DNA from: Serratia ficaria
GTDB lineage: Bacteria > Pseudomonadota > Gammaproteobacteria > Enterobacterales > Enterobacteriaceae
DNA: 64,000 nucleotides
Direction of reading: 5' to 3'
NCBI RefSeq assembly: GCF_900187015.1
Contig: NZ_LT906479.1
Coordinates: forward strand, 2,356,001-2,420,000
Below the pieces are notes generated by a model, which did no database searches, had not been told where the DNA came from, and was given only the letters and a program-made list of their open reading frames with translations. Shown piece after piece: positions 1 through 8,830 of the stretch. Both the position numbers and the translations under genes were made by a program. The number at the start of each line of letters is the position of its first letter. Position 1 is the first letter of the stretch.

Positions 1-1332
1 ATGGAGTGCAACGGCAACGGCCTGTGCTTCAACTTTGACGTGCGCAGCCCGATGTGCCCGTCGATGAAGATCACCGGCAGCCGCATTCACTCGCCGAAGG
101 GGCGTGCGGCGCTGGTGCGCGAATGGCTGCGGCTGCTGTCCGAGCAGGGCGTCGATCCGCTGGCGCTGGAAAAACAGCTGCCGCAGCAGCGCCTCAGCTT
201 CCGTACGCTGATCGAGAAAACCCGCAATAGCTGGTACGCCGGCAAGGGCGAATACGACTTCTCGCACGAGGTGAAAGAGGCGATGTCCGGCTGCCTGGCC
301 TGTAAAGCCTGTTCCACCCAGTGCCCGATCAAAATAGACGTGCCGGGTTTCCGCTCGCGCTTCCTGCAGCTGTATCACACCCGCTATCTGCGCCCGGCGC
401 GCGATTATATGGTGGCCGGAGTGGAAAGCTACACGCCGCTGATGGCCAAGGCGCCGAAGGTGTTCAACTTCTTCTTCCGGCAGCCCTGGGTGCGGGAATT
501 GAGCCGCAACGCCATCGGCATGGTCGATCTGCCGATGCTGTCGAGCCCGACGCTGCGCCAGCAGCTCTCCGGGCACGCCGCCGTTACCCTGACGCTGGAG
601 CAGTTGGAAGGGCTGAGCGCCGCGCAGCGCGAAAATCACGTGCTGATCGTGCAGGATCCGTTCACCAGTTATTATGACGCCAAAGTGGTGGCGGACTTTG
701 TCCGGCTGGTGGAAAAACTCGGCTACCAGCCGGTGCTGCTGCCATTTTCGCCGAACGGCAAGGCGCAGCACATTAAAGGTTTCCTGACGCGTTTTGCCCG
801 CACCGCGCGCAAGACCGCCGATTTCCTCAACCGGGTGGCGCAGCTCGGCATGCCGCTGGTGGGCGTCGACCCGGCGCTGGTGCTGTGTTACCGCGATGAA
901 TACAACGAGATCCTCGGTGAACATCGCGGCGCGTTCCAGGTGCAGCTGGTGCACGAATGGTTGCAGCAGTTGGTGGCGGAGCGCGCCGAGCAGCCGGCGA
1001 CCGGCGAGCCCTGGTATCTGCTGGGGCACTGCACCGAAACCACCGCGCTGCCGGCCAGCGGCCAACAGTGGGCGGCGATCTTTTCCCGCTTCGGCGCCAG
1101 GCTGGAAAACGTCAGCGTCGGCTGCTGCGGCATGGCCGGTACCTACGGGCACGAGGTGAAGAACCTGCAAAACTCGCTCGGCATTTATGAGCTATCATGG
1201 CATCCGGCGCTGCAGCGTCTGCCGCGGCAACGCTGCCTGGCGACCGGCTATTCGTGCCGCAGCCAGGTGAAGCGCATCGAGGGCAACGGCGTGCGCCACC
1301 CATTACAGGCACTTCTGGAGATGATTGTGTGA
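1..1332 (+). CDS. ydiJ: FAD-linked oxidase / Fe-S oxidoreductase YdiJ, 3' part (5' end outside window)
   Basis: The reading frame is open from base 1, so only the C-terminal 443 residues are visible; the E. coli protein is about 1018 residues and is reported as a D-2-hydroxyglutarate dehydrogenase. The fragment contains a ferredoxin-like cluster motif (CLACKACSTQCP, about residues 98-109) and late cysteine-rich segments (VGCCGMAGTYGHE and GYSCRS) typical of the C-terminal Fe-S/CCG part of these fused FAD oxidases. The stop overlaps the GTG start of menI, so the two are translationally coupled, as in E. coli ydiJ-ydiI. The N-terminal FAD domain is off the window. Confidence 0.88.
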   Translation: MECNGNGLCFNFDVRSPMCPSMKITGSRIHSPKGRAALVREWLRLLSEQGVDPLALEKQLPQQRLSFRTLIEKTRNSWYAGKGEYDFSHEVKEAMSGCLACKACSTQCPIKIDVPGFRSRFLQLYHTRYLRPARDYMVAGVESYTPLMAKAPKVFNFFFRQPWVRELSRNAIGMVDLPMLSSPTLRQQLSGHAAVTLTLEQLEGLSAAQRENHVLIVQDPFTSYYDAKVVADFVRLVEKLGYQPVLLPFSPNGKAQHIKGFLTRFARTARKTADFLNRVAQLGMPLVGVDPALVLCYRDEYNEILGEHRGAFQVQLVHEWLQQLVAERAEQPATGEPWYLLGHCTETTALPASGQQWAAIFSRFGARLENVSVGCCGMAGTYGHEVKNLQNSLGIYELSWHPALQRLPRQRCLATGYSCRSQVKRIEGNGVRHPLQALLEMIV

Positions 1333-1745
1333 AATTGTGGAAACGTGAAACATCGCTGGAGCAGCTGAACCGCGCCGGTGACGGCTGCATGGTCAGCCAC
1401 GTGGGCATCGAGTTTACCCAACTGGGGGAAGACTTTCTCGAAGCCACCATGCCGGTGGACAGCCGCACCCGGCAACCGTTCGGGCTGCTGCACGGCGGCG
1501 CTTCGGTGGTGCTGGCGGAGTCGATGGGCTCGATGGCCGGCTATCTGTGCAGCGAAGGCGAGCAAAAGGTGGTGGGGCTGGAAATCAACGCCAACCACCT
1601 GCGGGCGGTGTTTGACGGCCAGGTGCGCGGCGTGTGCCGCGCGCTGCACGTCGGCCGGCGCCATCAGGTATGGCAGATCGAGATTTTCGATCCGCGCGAT
1701 CGCCTGTGCTGCACGTCGCGCCTGACCACCGCGGTGATCGACTGA
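1329..1745 (+). CDS. menI: 1,4-dihydroxy-2-naphthoyl-CoA hydrolase MenI
   Basis: Hot-dog-fold thioesterase of 138 residues that hydrolyses DHNA-CoA in menaquinone synthesis. The segment around residues 40-57 (VDSRTRQPFGLLHGGASVVLAE read in two parts) with the GLLHGG helix and the downstream VVGLEINANH are nearly identical to E. coli YdiI/MenI. The GTG start at 1329 overlaps the ydiJ stop and gives the family length; earlier in-frame codons would run back into ydiJ. Confidence 0.93.
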   Translation: MKLWKRETSLEQLNRAGDGCMVSHVGIEFTQLGEDFLEATMPVDSRTRQPFGLLHGGASVVLAESMGSMAGYLCSEGEQKVVGLEINANHLRAVFDGQVRGVCRALHVGRRHQVWQIEIFDPRDRLCCTSRLTTAVID

Positions 1746-1751
1746 GCCTGC

Positions 1752-1782
1752 CTTTCCCGCAGGCGGTTCGCCTGCGGGAAAG
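1752..1782 (+). terminator. Hairpin after menI
   Basis: Perfect 14-bp stem (CTTTCCCGCAGGCG at 1752-1765 with its complement at 1769-1782) and a 3-base loop, six bases after the menI stop. There is no real U tract afterwards, so termination may be weak or Rho-assisted. Confidence 0.6.
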
Positions 1783-1827
1783 CCTTTGGCGCCACGGACA
1801 TGACCGCCCGCCGCTCCACTTTTACAA

Positions 1828-1877
1828 ATTCGATTTTCCGAATGTGAAATTGACATTAAGGGAAAAAACAATACTAT
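1828..1877 (+). promoter_or_regulatory. arsR promoter and likely ArsR operator
   Basis: TTGACA (1850-1855), a 16-base spacer and TACTAT (1872-1877) make a strong sigma-70 promoter in front of arsR. Just upstream, ATTCG (1828-1832) and CGAAT (1839-1843) form an inverted repeat. Another ATTCGAAT palindrome occurs in the arsR-arsB gap at 2288-2295, so ATTCGAAT-like sequence may be what the repressor reads here. Promoter elements are seen; the operator role is inferred. Confidence 0.65.
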
Positions 1878-1904
1878 GGATAGAAGTAGCCTGAGGAAAT
1901 GAAT

Positions 1905-2255
1905 ATGGCGTTAACCGCCCTGCGACTGTTCAAGAATCTGTCCGACGAAACACGGTTGAAAATAGTCTTGCTCCTGAGAGAATTGGGCGAGCTCTGCGTT
2001 TGCGAACTGACCGGTTCGCTCGAAGAGCTGCAACCCAAGATATCGCGGCATCTTTCGATGCTGCGTGAAAGTGGCTTGTTGATTGATCGACGTGATGGCA
2101 AGTGGATCCATTATCGGCTTTCGCCGCATATGCCGGCCTGGGCTGCGGCCGTGATTGAACAGGCCTATCTGAGTCAGAAAGACGAAGTCACCCAATTGGC
2201 GCGCCGCGTTTCTCGCAGCAACGCCACAAGCGGCGGCAAGGCGGTCTGTCTCTAA
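1905..2255 (+). CDS. arsR: Arsenical-responsive repressor ArsR
   Basis: SmtB/ArsR-family winged-helix repressor, 116 residues from the ATG at 1905. That start has GAGGA at a normal distance, whereas the in-frame ATG at 1899 touches the ribosome-binding site. The ELCVCEL motif near residue 30 carries the paired cysteines that sense As(III)/Sb(III), followed by the recognition helix segment PKISRHLSMLRESGLL. It is the first gene of arsRBC and is expected to repress its own promoter until arsenite binds. Confidence 0.93.
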   Translation: MALTALRLFKNLSDETRLKIVLLLRELGELCVCELTGSLEELQPKISRHLSMLRESGLLIDRRDGKWIHYRLSPHMPAWAAAVIEQAYLSQKDEVTQLARRVSRSNATSGGKAVCL

Positions 2256-2280
2256 CGAATAAAAATTTTATCTTTTCATA

Positions 2281-2300
2281 TTTGGTTATTCGAATTCGTA
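2281..2300 (+). promoter_or_regulatory. Palindromic site between arsR and arsB
   Basis: An AT-rich stretch with the palindrome ATTCGAAT (2288-2295), preceded by TTTGGTTATT. The TTTGGTTAT part resembles, from memory, the E. coli ArsR operator. It may be a secondary operator or an mRNA-processing region; function is inferred. Confidence 0.35.
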
Positions 2301-2363
2301 TCGGCGCTATGCCATTTTGATGGGGGAGGCCGAGGCTATCGCCCATCGTTCTACGGAGGTTGT

Positions 2364-3647
2364 ATGGGGTTGGCTGCGGCGATTTTTGTCCTGACTATTG
2401 TTCTGGTGATCTGGCAGCCGAAGGGGTTGGGGATCGGTTGGAGCGCGATGCTGGGCGCGGTGCTCGCCTTGCTGTCCGGCGTGGTGCACTTCGGTGATAT
2501 TCCCACGGTGTGGCATATCGTCTGGAACGCCACCGCGACCTTTATCGCCGTGATTATCATCAGCCTGTTGCTGGACGAGTCCGGCTTCTTTGAATGGGCG
2601 GCACTGCACGTTGCGCGATGGGGCAATGGGCGAGGGCGCTGGTTGTTTACTTATATTGTGTTGTTGGGGGCGGCGGTTTCCTCGCTGTTCGCCAATGACG
2701 GCGCCGCATTGATACTGACACCTATCGTGATCGCCATGCTGTTGGCGCTGGGCTTCAGCAAGGGGACTACGCTGGCGTTTGTGATGGCGGCGGGGTTTAT
2801 CGCGGATACCGCCAGTTTGCCGCTTATCGTGTCGAACCTGGTCAACATCGTCTCGGCCGATTTCTTTCAGCTGGGATTCAACGAGTACGCTGCGGTGATG
2901 GTGCCGGTCGATATCGCGGCGATTATCGCCACGCTGGTGATGCTGCATCTGTTTTTCCGCAAAGATATCCCGGCGACCTATGAACCAGCCAAATTAAAAG
3001 CCCCACGGCAGGCGATCCGCGATGCGCAAACCTTCAAAACCGGCTGGGGCGTTTTGGCGCTGTTGCTGGTTGGCTTCTTTGGGCTGGAGCCGCTGGGCGT
3101 GCCCGTCAGTTCAGTGGCGGCGGCCGGCGCCTTGCTGCTGTTTGTCGTGGCCAAGAAAGGGCATGTCATCAATACCGGCAAAGTGCTGCGCGGCGCGCCC
3201 TGGCAGATCGTTATTTTCTCGCTGGGCATGTACCTGGTGGTTTACGGGCTGCGTAATGCCGGGCTTACCGGCTACCTGTCAGCGATACTCGACGGCTTCG
3301 CCGAGCATGGGCTTTGGGCCGCCACCCTGGGCACCGGCTTTCTCACGGCGCTTCTGTCTTCCATCATGAACAATATGCCCACGGTATTGGTAGGGGCGTT
3401 GTCCATCGACGGCAGCGCAGCCACCGGTGTGATCAAGGAGGCGATGATCTACGCCAATGTCATTGGCAGCGATTTGGGCCCTAAAATCACCCCTATCGGC
3501 AGCCTGGCCACCCTGCTGTGGTTACACGTGTTGGCGCAAAAGGACATCAAAATCACCTGGGGATATTACTTCCGGGTGGGCATCGTCATGACGTTGCCGG
3601 TGCTGTTGGTCACGCTGGCGGCGCTGGCATTGCGTTTGTCGGCGTAG
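2364..3647 (+). CDS. arsB: Arsenite efflux permease ArsB
   Basis: Inner-membrane carrier of 427 residues with about a dozen hydrophobic segments, matching the length of E. coli ArsB (429). It exports As(III) and Sb(III) using the proton gradient. The conserved [14 protein letters not shown] segment near residue 112 and [11 protein letters not shown] near residue 334 are typical of the family. A strong GGAGG lies 5 bases before the ATG. No arsA ATPase gene is present, so efflux should be secondary, as in the chromosomal E. coli operon. Confidence 0.95.
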   Translation: MGLAAAIFVLTIVLVIWQPKGLGIGWSAMLGAVLALLSGVVHFGDIPTVWHIVWNATATFIAVIIISLLLDESGFFEWAALHVARWGNGRGRWLFTYIVLLGAAVSSLFANDGAALILTPIVIAMLLALGFSKGTTLAFVMAAGFIADTASLPLIVSNLVNIVSADFFQLGFNEYAAVMVPVDIAAIIATLVMLHLFFRKDIPATYEPAKLKAPRQAIRDAQTFKTGWGVLALLLVGFFGLEPLGVPVSSVAAAGALLLFVVAKKGHVINTGKVLRGAPWQIVIFSLGMYLVVYGLRNAGLTGYLSAILDGFAEHGLWAATLGTGFLTALLSSIMNNMPTVLVGALSIDGSAATGVIKEAMIYANVIGSDLGPKITPIGSLATLLWLHVLAQKDIKITWGYYFRVGIVMTLPVLLVTLAALALRLSA

Positions 3648-3715
3648 AAATACCCCTTTTACTCGGTCAACTGTCGGCACCGTACGGCGCTGACCCATTC
3701 TAAAGAGAGTGATTT

Positions 3716-4144
3716 ATGAGCGCCATTACGATTTATCACAACCCGGCTTGCGGCACTTCACGCAATACTCTGGCGCTGATCCGCAACAGCGGCGCGGAGC
3801 CAAGGGTCATTTTGTATCTGGAGACGCCGCCAAGCCGTGATGAACTGGTGAAGCTCATCGCCGATATGCATATCGGCGTGCGCGCCCTGTTGCGCAAAAA
3901 TGTGGAGCCTTATGAACGGTTAGGGCTAGCCGAAGAGAAATGGAACGATGAGCAATTGATTGATTTCATGCTTCAGCAGCCGATTCTGATTAATCGGCCC
4001 ATCGTCGTGACGCCGTTAGGCACCAAACTGTGCCGACCTTCGGAAGCGGTGCTGGATATCTTGCCGGATGCGCAAAAAGGCGAGTTCACCAAAGAAGACG
4101 GCGAAAAGGTAATAGACGCGCAAGGGCGGCGTGTGGCCAGATAA
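3716..4144 (+). CDS. arsC: Arsenate reductase ArsC (glutaredoxin-linked type)
   Basis: Cytosolic reductase of 142 residues that turns arsenate into arsenite for export by ArsB. All key residues of the R773/E. coli class are in place: Cys12 in NPACGTSRNTL, and Arg60, Arg94 and Arg107. It lies 68 bases after arsB and closes the operon. No convincing intrinsic terminator follows directly. Confidence 0.95.
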   Translation: MSAITIYHNPACGTSRNTLALIRNSGAEPRVILYLETPPSRDELVKLIADMHIGVRALLRKNVEPYERLGLAEEKWNDEQLIDFMLQQPILINRPIVVTPLGTKLCRPSEAVLDILPDAQKGEFTKEDGEKVIDAQGRRVAR

Positions 4145-4192
4145 TTCCCTCGCAGCCGCCAAAAAGCGTCGGTCCGGTCGTTGCCACCCTAT

Positions 4193-4288
4193 TTTCCAGG
4201 GGGCCCGCTGTCTATGGTTGACGTTTTCTATCGCGCTGGCTCGCTGGTTTTCGGCGGTTTGGCTGGGGGGATGTTGAACGTCTGGTTT
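4193..4288 (+). pseudogene. Possible relic of a chromate transporter (chrA)
   Basis: A short frame starting near the ATG at 4214 reads MVDVFYRAGSLVFGG and then stops after 25 codons. The FYRAGSLVFGG string closely resembles the start of the second half of ChrA chromate transporters, where FYRAGxLVFGGGHVVLP is conserved. The continuation is lost here and no other piece is obvious in the neighbouring frames. Recognition is from memory of the family, so confidence is modest. Confidence 0.35.
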
Positions 4289-4532
4289 TAAGGGCGATCG
4301 CTACCGGTATTTCCTTTCCTGGAAGAGATCCCGACCGATGTGAGGGGCGTTTACCCGAGGGGATTGGGTCGCCATGGAACGCAGCATACGCCGCGGTGAA
4401 GAAGGGATACGTCTCTGATGCTGCGGCAGTATGTACACCCTCATAATATTGGCCAGTCAGCAGGTTAAAACAGTTTTTTTACTCGGGATAGGGCGGCAAG
4501 ACAGAATATTCTTACTTTTACCGTCAACTCGC

Positions 4533-4575
4533 TTGCCGATGCCAAACCATTACAGTACTGTCGTCAATTGACGAC
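4533..4575 (+). promoter_or_regulatory. Sigma-70-like promoter with perfect palindrome at the start site
   Basis: TTGCCG (4533-4538), a 17-base spacer and TACTGT (4556-4561) are followed at once by the 16-base perfect palindrome GTCGTCAATTGACGAC (4560-4575), which would cover the predicted start near 4568. CGTCAA also occurs at 4522 and 4591. The arrangement looks like a repressor-controlled promoter. Confidence 0.5.
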
Positions 4576-4649
4576 AATAACAGCCTCGAACGTCAACAAT
4601 GAATGGATTCATGTAACATCTTTCATCCCGCCATGTGCGGGTTTTTTTT
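4568..4649 (+). ncRNA. Candidate small RNA, about 80 nt
   Basis: The promoter at 4533-4561 would start a transcript that ends at the intrinsic terminator 4627-4649. Within it the only frame of note is a five-codon ATG...TAA (4599-4616). Short length, a terminal hairpin with eight U residues and an operator at the start fit a regulatory RNA. I do not recognise it as a known enterobacterial sRNA. Confidence 0.35.
4627..4649 (+). terminator. Intrinsic terminator
   Basis: CCCGC (4627-4631), loop CATGT, GCGGG (4637-4641), then eight T. Nothing protein-coding on this strand lies directly upstream. Confidence 0.75.
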
Positions 4650-4711
4650 ATCTCTTGTTCTTTGCCGTCGCCGCGATTGGCTGCGCATGGCCTTTCCCTT
4701 GCAGCCAAATG

Positions 4712-4735
4712 AATGCCGCCCTGAAGGACGGCATT
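4712..4735 (-). terminator. Hairpin after the BCCT transporter gene
   Basis: An AATGCCG.CC/GG.CGGCATT stem, with one mismatched pair, lies seven bases beyond the stop on the minus strand. The tract after it is only weakly T-rich. Confidence 0.4.
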
Positions 4736-4741
4736 ATCGTA

Positions 4742-6739
4742 CTATCGCACCAGATGCAGGAAATGAAGATGTTTTTCATACTGGTCAAGAATATCGTTAA
4801 TTAACTGCTCCTGATTCCAGCCCATAACGTCATAATTTTGCCCGCCTTCTTTCAGATAGATTTCGGCACGATAGTATTTATGCTGTTCGGCCTGCTGCTC
4901 GTCGTTGTCCATTGCGGCAAGTGCAAACGTTGGCGAGTTGTAGCCACGTAGCCTGACTTCGTAGATAAAATTGAGCTCATTCCCCAAGTCCACCTCCAGG
5001 CGGATGCGATCCTCGGAAGCGTCGCTGATATGACTGAGCGTGCCTTGCTTATTCAGCTCCTCCTGTACCAACGTCATAGCGGACCGTATAACCTCATCCA
5101 TGAAACGTTTGACGAGTGAGCGTTTCGGCAGGTGGGCGATATTGCGCAATCTGCGCTGCCAGGGGATGGGATTGCGCGCCGCCGTGGGCGCAATTGTGGC
5201 CATGCTCTGGCTTTCCCGTTTGGTAAGATCCCGGCGCAGCGCCTTGAGCAACCCATATATGGAAATAAGGAGGATCACCGAAAAAGGAAGCGCACTGGCG
5301 ATAGTGACCGTTTGCAGAGCGCTCAGTCCACCGGCAAGCAGCAGTGCAATCGCCACAACGCCCATCAGCGCTGCCCAGAAAATCCGCTGCCAGACCGGCG
5401 TATTGCTGGCTCCGCCAGAGGCCAGGGTATCCACCACCATCGCACCGGAGTCCGCCGAGGTAACAAAGAAAACGATCACCATCGCCATAGCGATAAACGA
5501 AAGGATGCTGGAGAACGGGAAGTGTTCAAGAAAATTAAACAGGGCCAGTGCGACATCCTGCTGGACCGTCGTTGCCAGATCGGTCGCACCTTGGGTCATG
5601 ATGAGATAAATGGCGCTGTTGCCAAACACCGTCATCCACATGAGCGTGAAACCTGCCGGAACGAACAGCACGCCAGTGACAAACTCGCGAATTGTTCTGC
5701 CACGGGAAACGCGAGCGATAAACATACCGACAAACGGAGACCAGGAAAGCCACCATCCCCAGTACAACAATGTCCATCCGCCCAGCCAGTTGCTTGATTT
5801 GGGTTCATAGGCGTACAGGTTGAACGTTTTACTGACCAGTTCCGACAGATAGCCCCCCGTGTTTTCTACAAAAGATTTCAGCAGCAGAACCGTGGGCCCC
5901 AACAGCAGCACAAGCGTCAGCAGCAGCAAGGCTAATCCAAGGTTCAGCTCTGAGAGAATGCGTATTCCTTTATCCAGACCGGAAACCACGGATATTGTCG
6001 CCAGTCCGGTAATCACCACGATCAGTATGACCTGAACAGTCTCATTAATGGGAATGCCGAAGAGGTGATTGAGTCCGGCATTCACCTGCAGCACACCGTA
6101 TCCCAGAGAGGTTGCCACCCCAAATACGGTGCCAATAACGGCAAAAATATCCACGGCGTGGCCAATGGGGCCGTATATACGATCGCCAATGATGGGGTAG
6201 AGTGCGGAACGGAGCGTCAGAGGCAGACCGTGACGATAGCTGAAAAATGCCAGAATCAACGCCACAATCGCATAGATGGCCCAGGCGTGAAGCCCCCAGT
6301 GGAAGAACGTCAGGCGCATAGCTTGCTTGGCCGCTTCAACGGTCTCTGGCGTGCCTACCGGCGGTGAAAGGTAGTGCATCACTGGCTCGGCGACCCCGAA
6401 GAACATCAATCCTATTCCCATCCCCGCTGAAAACAGCATGGCGAACCAAGAATGATAGCTGAAGTCGGGTTGAGCATGATCTGGCCCAAGCTTAATGTCA
6501 CCGTAGCGGGAAAGGCCGAGAAATGTGACGCTGAGGAGTATCAATGCGACGGCCAGAATGTAGAACCAACTGGCGTTGGTGAAGATTTGCTGCTGGAGAA
6601 GTTTGAAATTCCTGTCTGCGAGGTCAGGAAAAATCGCCGCAAAGGCGACCAGAAGAAAAATTAACAAAGCAGAAGTGAAAAATACTGCTTTGTTAATCTG
6701 GCTCTTTGACTTCTTTGGGATTGTATCAGTCTCACTCAT
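4742..6739 (-). CDS. betT: BCCT-family choline/betaine transporter, BetT-like
   Basis: 665-residue betaine/carnitine/choline transporter, close to E. coli BetT (677). Twelve membrane spans are visible up to about residue 500. They include the GMGIGLMFFGVAEPVMHY segment and the aromatic family signature YWGWWLSWSPFVGMFIARVS (near residue 330). A cytoplasmic tail of about 150 residues follows, which in BetT-type carriers senses osmotic state. The choline-oxidation genes betIBA are not next to it, so the imported choline or betaine would be handled elsewhere. BetT rather than another BCCT carrier is inferred from the long tail. Confidence 0.82.
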   Translation of the reverse strand: MSETDTIPKKSKSQINKAVFFTSALLIFLLVAFAAIFPDLADRNFKLLQQQIFTNASWFYILAVALILLSVTFLGLSRYGDIKLGPDHAQPDFSYHSWFAMLFSAGMGIGLMFFGVAEPVMHYLSPPVGTPETVEAAKQAMRLTFFHWGLHAWAIYAIVALILAFFSYRHGLPLTLRSALYPIIGDRIYGPIGHAVDIFAVIGTVFGVATSLGYGVLQVNAGLNHLFGIPINETVQVILIVVITGLATISVVSGLDKGIRILSELNLGLALLLLTLVLLLGPTVLLLKSFVENTGGYLSELVSKTFNLYAYEPKSSNWLGGWTLLYWGWWLSWSPFVGMFIARVSRGRTIREFVTGVLFVPAGFTLMWMTVFGNSAIYLIMTQGATDLATTVQQDVALALFNFLEHFPFSSILSFIAMAMVIVFFVTSADSGAMVVDTLASGGASNTPVWQRIFWAALMGVVAIALLLAGGLSALQTVTIASALPFSVILLISIYGLLKALRRDLTKRESQSMATIAPTAARNPIPWQRRLRNIAHLPKRSLVKRFMDEVIRSAMTLVQEELNKQGTLSHISDASEDRIRLEVDLGNELNFIYEVRLRGYNSPTFALAAMDNDEQQAEQHKYYRAEIYLKEGGQNYDVMGWNQEQLINDILDQYEKHLHFLHLVR

Positions 6740-6852
6740 ATATTGTATTCATTCCATTTGATGTAAAAACTGCCCTGGATGAGGGGGATGCCGATTCTAC
6801 TGTAGCAAAATTTCCTCCATCCTTGCAGGGGAGCGCCGGGTGTGGATGCTCG

Positions 6853-6926
6853 TGATATGATGACAGGCAACGGCGACGTCACCCCGACACCGTCCTTCAT
6901 CCAAACCGGCTTCGGCCGGTTTTTTT
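6853..6926 (+). ncRNA. Orphan promoter-terminator unit, possible short RNA
   Basis: TGATATGAT (6853-6861) is a full extended -10 motif without a good -35. About 45 bases later an intrinsic terminator follows (ACCGGC-TTCG-GCCGGT plus T run, 6905-6926). The predicted transcript would be about 60 nt and carries no start codon with a ribosome-binding site. It could equally be part of the BCCT leader read from the other strand. Confidence 0.25.
6905..6926 (+). terminator. Orphan intrinsic terminator
   Basis: Stem ACCGGC/GCCGGT with a TTCG tetraloop and seven T. It stands more than 350 bases before the next plus-strand gene and follows only a minus-strand gene. Confidence 0.7.
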
Positions 6927-7282
6927 GCGGCTATATCCAGGCTGTTCTCATCGACGGTTTATAGGGATATCGCAGCGTTCTTGATGGTTACTCGCCTGTT
7001 AATTAATCAATCAATCACACGAGAAAATCGCGCTGATTCACGCGTGTTGCGAGCTTGTGCATGCAAAGAAATAGTTTAAATATGCGAGGTATTCCACACG
7101 GTTACGCTTGCAAACGGCGAGACTTTACGACAGTTTAGCCATGTGTGGATTAGTTGCGAAATGTAACTATACCCGTTTGCACAGGATAAATCTCACGTTC
7201 GACGGCGCATATAGGCAGCAGCCCGGTGTCAGGCAGCTCAACTGCACGCATTGCCCGGGCATCAACGAAGGAGTTGGATTGC

Positions 7283-8779
7283 ATGAATGAATTTGTCAAT
7301 GCCGTCAATGGCGTGATCTGGAGCCAAGCGCTCATCTATCTGTGTTTGGGGACCGGCCTCTATTTTTCTTTGCGCAGCCGCTTTCTGCAACTGCGCCACC
7401 TGAAGGGCATGGTGCGTTTGATATTCCAGGGCAAGGCCAACGCCGCCGGTGTTTCTTCATTCCAGGCTCTTTCCATGACCCTGGCGGGGCGAGTAGGGAC
7501 CGGCAACATCGCGGGGGTGGCAACCGCCATTACCTTTGGGGGACCGGGCGCGTTGTTCTGGATGTGGATGGTTGCCTTCCTTGGCGCAAGTTCCGCGTTC
7601 GTGGAGTCGACACTGGGCCAGGTTTATAAAGAAAAGCTTGATGGCGAGTATCGCGGCGGCCCGGCGTTCTACATAGAGAAAGGGCTTGGCATGAAATGGT
7701 ATGCCTGGATTTTTGCCATCGTTACCATTTTTTCCTGCGGTGTGCTGTTGCCGGGAGTGCAGGCCAACTCTATCGGGGCCAGCCTGGATATCGCGTTTGG
7801 GATAAGCCCTAATGTAACGGCCGCGCTGTTGGCGATGCTGTTGGGATTCATCATCTTCGGCGGCGTGAAACGGATTGCGAGTTTTGCCGGCACCGTCGTG
7901 CCGTTCATGGCGCTGGGTTATATCATCGTGGCCTGCGTGATCGTCGCGCTCAACATCGATCAACTGCCGGGTGTCATTCTGCTGGTCTGGAAGAGCGCGT
8001 TTGGTCTCGATGCCGGGTTTGGCGCCATTTTGGGGCTGGCTATCATGTGGGGAGTAAAACGCGGGGTGTATTCCAACGAGGCGGCTCAAGGGACCGGCCC
8101 GCACGCGTCTTCCGCGGCGGCGGTCAGTCACCCGGCGAAGCAAGGGCTGGTGCAGGCCTTTTCGGTTTATATCGACACGTTGTTCGTTTGTTCTGCCACC
8201 GGTTTCATGTTGCTTATTACCGGGTTGTATAACGTTCAAGGGCCGGATGGCGGCGCGCTCTATACCGGGATAGCCGGCGTTGCCGCCGGTCCCGGCTATG
8301 TGCAAACGGCGATGGAGAGCATGATGCCCGGCTTCGGCAGCTATTTTGTCGCCATTGCGCTTTTCTTTTTTGCCTTCACCACCATCGTTGCCTATTACTA
8401 TATTGCCGAGACCAATATTGCCTATCTCAACCGGAAGATACATCGCCCGTGGCTTACCTTTGTGCTGAAGATCGGCTTGATGGCATCCGCCGTATACGGC
8501 ACGGTCAAGACGGCTGACCTGGCATGGGGAATGGGGGATATTGGGGTGGGGCTGATGGCCTGGCTTAATATCGTCGCCATTTTGCTGCTGCGGAATACGG
8601 CTTTCGTCTGCCTGAAGGATTATGAAAAGCAGCTGGCTGAAGGTGTCGACCCGGTATTTCACCCAGAGAAGCTCGGGATCAAGCAGGCCGACTATTGGGT
8701 AGACAATCGGGCCGAGGTGAACCTGATGCGCGAGTCAGCGGGAAATATTGATGAGAATGCAAAGCTCCCCGGCAGATAA
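7283..8779 (+). CDS. Sodium:alanine symporter, AGCS family
   Basis: 498-residue inner-membrane carrier of the alanine/glycine:cation symporter family (AlsT/DagA/YaaJ type), importing alanine or glycine with Na+. The start is the ATG at 7283, nine bases after AAGGAG. Family marks include SMTLAGRVGTGNIAGVATAITFGGPGA in the first quarter (read in two parts), GGPAFYIEKGLG, and GVKRGVYSNEAAQGTGPHA in the middle. It ends in a terminator at 8831-8851. The exact substrate cannot be read from sequence. Confidence 0.88.
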   Translation: MNEFVNAVNGVIWSQALIYLCLGTGLYFSLRSRFLQLRHLKGMVRLIFQGKANAAGVSSFQALSMTLAGRVGTGNIAGVATAITFGGPGALFWMWMVAFLGASSAFVESTLGQVYKEKLDGEYRGGPAFYIEKGLGMKWYAWIFAIVTIFSCGVLLPGVQANSIGASLDIAFGISPNVTAALLAMLLGFIIFGGVKRIASFAGTVVPFMALGYIIVACVIVALNIDQLPGVILLVWKSAFGLDAGFGAILGLAIMWGVKRGVYSNEAAQGTGPHASSAAAVSHPAKQGLVQAFSVYIDTLFVCSATGFMLLITGLYNVQGPDGGALYTGIAGVAAGPGYVQTAMESMMPGFGSYFVAIALFFFAFTTIVAYYYIAETNIAYLNRKIHRPWLTFVLKIGLMASAVYGTVKTADLAWGMGDIGVGLMAWLNIVAILLLRNTAFVCLKDYEKQLAEGVDPVFHPEKLGIKQADYWVDNRAEVNLMRESAGNIDENAKLPGR

Positions 8780-8830
8780 CGCCTCATGGCGATAGCCCAC
8801 TCTCGATGTTTCATCACGCATCGCATTCAA

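Larger units (their letters stand above)
4145..4741. other. 597-bp interval after arsC without an intact gene
   Basis: It holds the chrA-like fragment (4193-4288), a promoter with palindrome (4533-4575), a short transcript unit ending in an intrinsic terminator (4627-4649) and a hairpin after the oppositely oriented BCCT gene (4712-4735). Open frames across 4568-4804 lack a ribosome-binding site and run into the antisense of the BCCT gene, so I do not call them. Confidence 0.6.
6740..7282. other. 543-bp divergent intergenic region
   Basis: It separates the BCCT gene (minus) from the AGCS gene (plus). It contains an extended -10 element and an orphan plus-strand terminator (6853-6926). GCAAACGG (7110-7117) and CCGTTTGC (7173-7180) form an inverted pair. 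No supported protein-coding frame. Confidence 0.5.

Noticed and set aside
4568..4804. 78-codon plus-strand frame near the candidate sRNA
   Set aside because: No ribosome-binding site, crosses an intrinsic terminator and enters the antisense of the BCCT gene.
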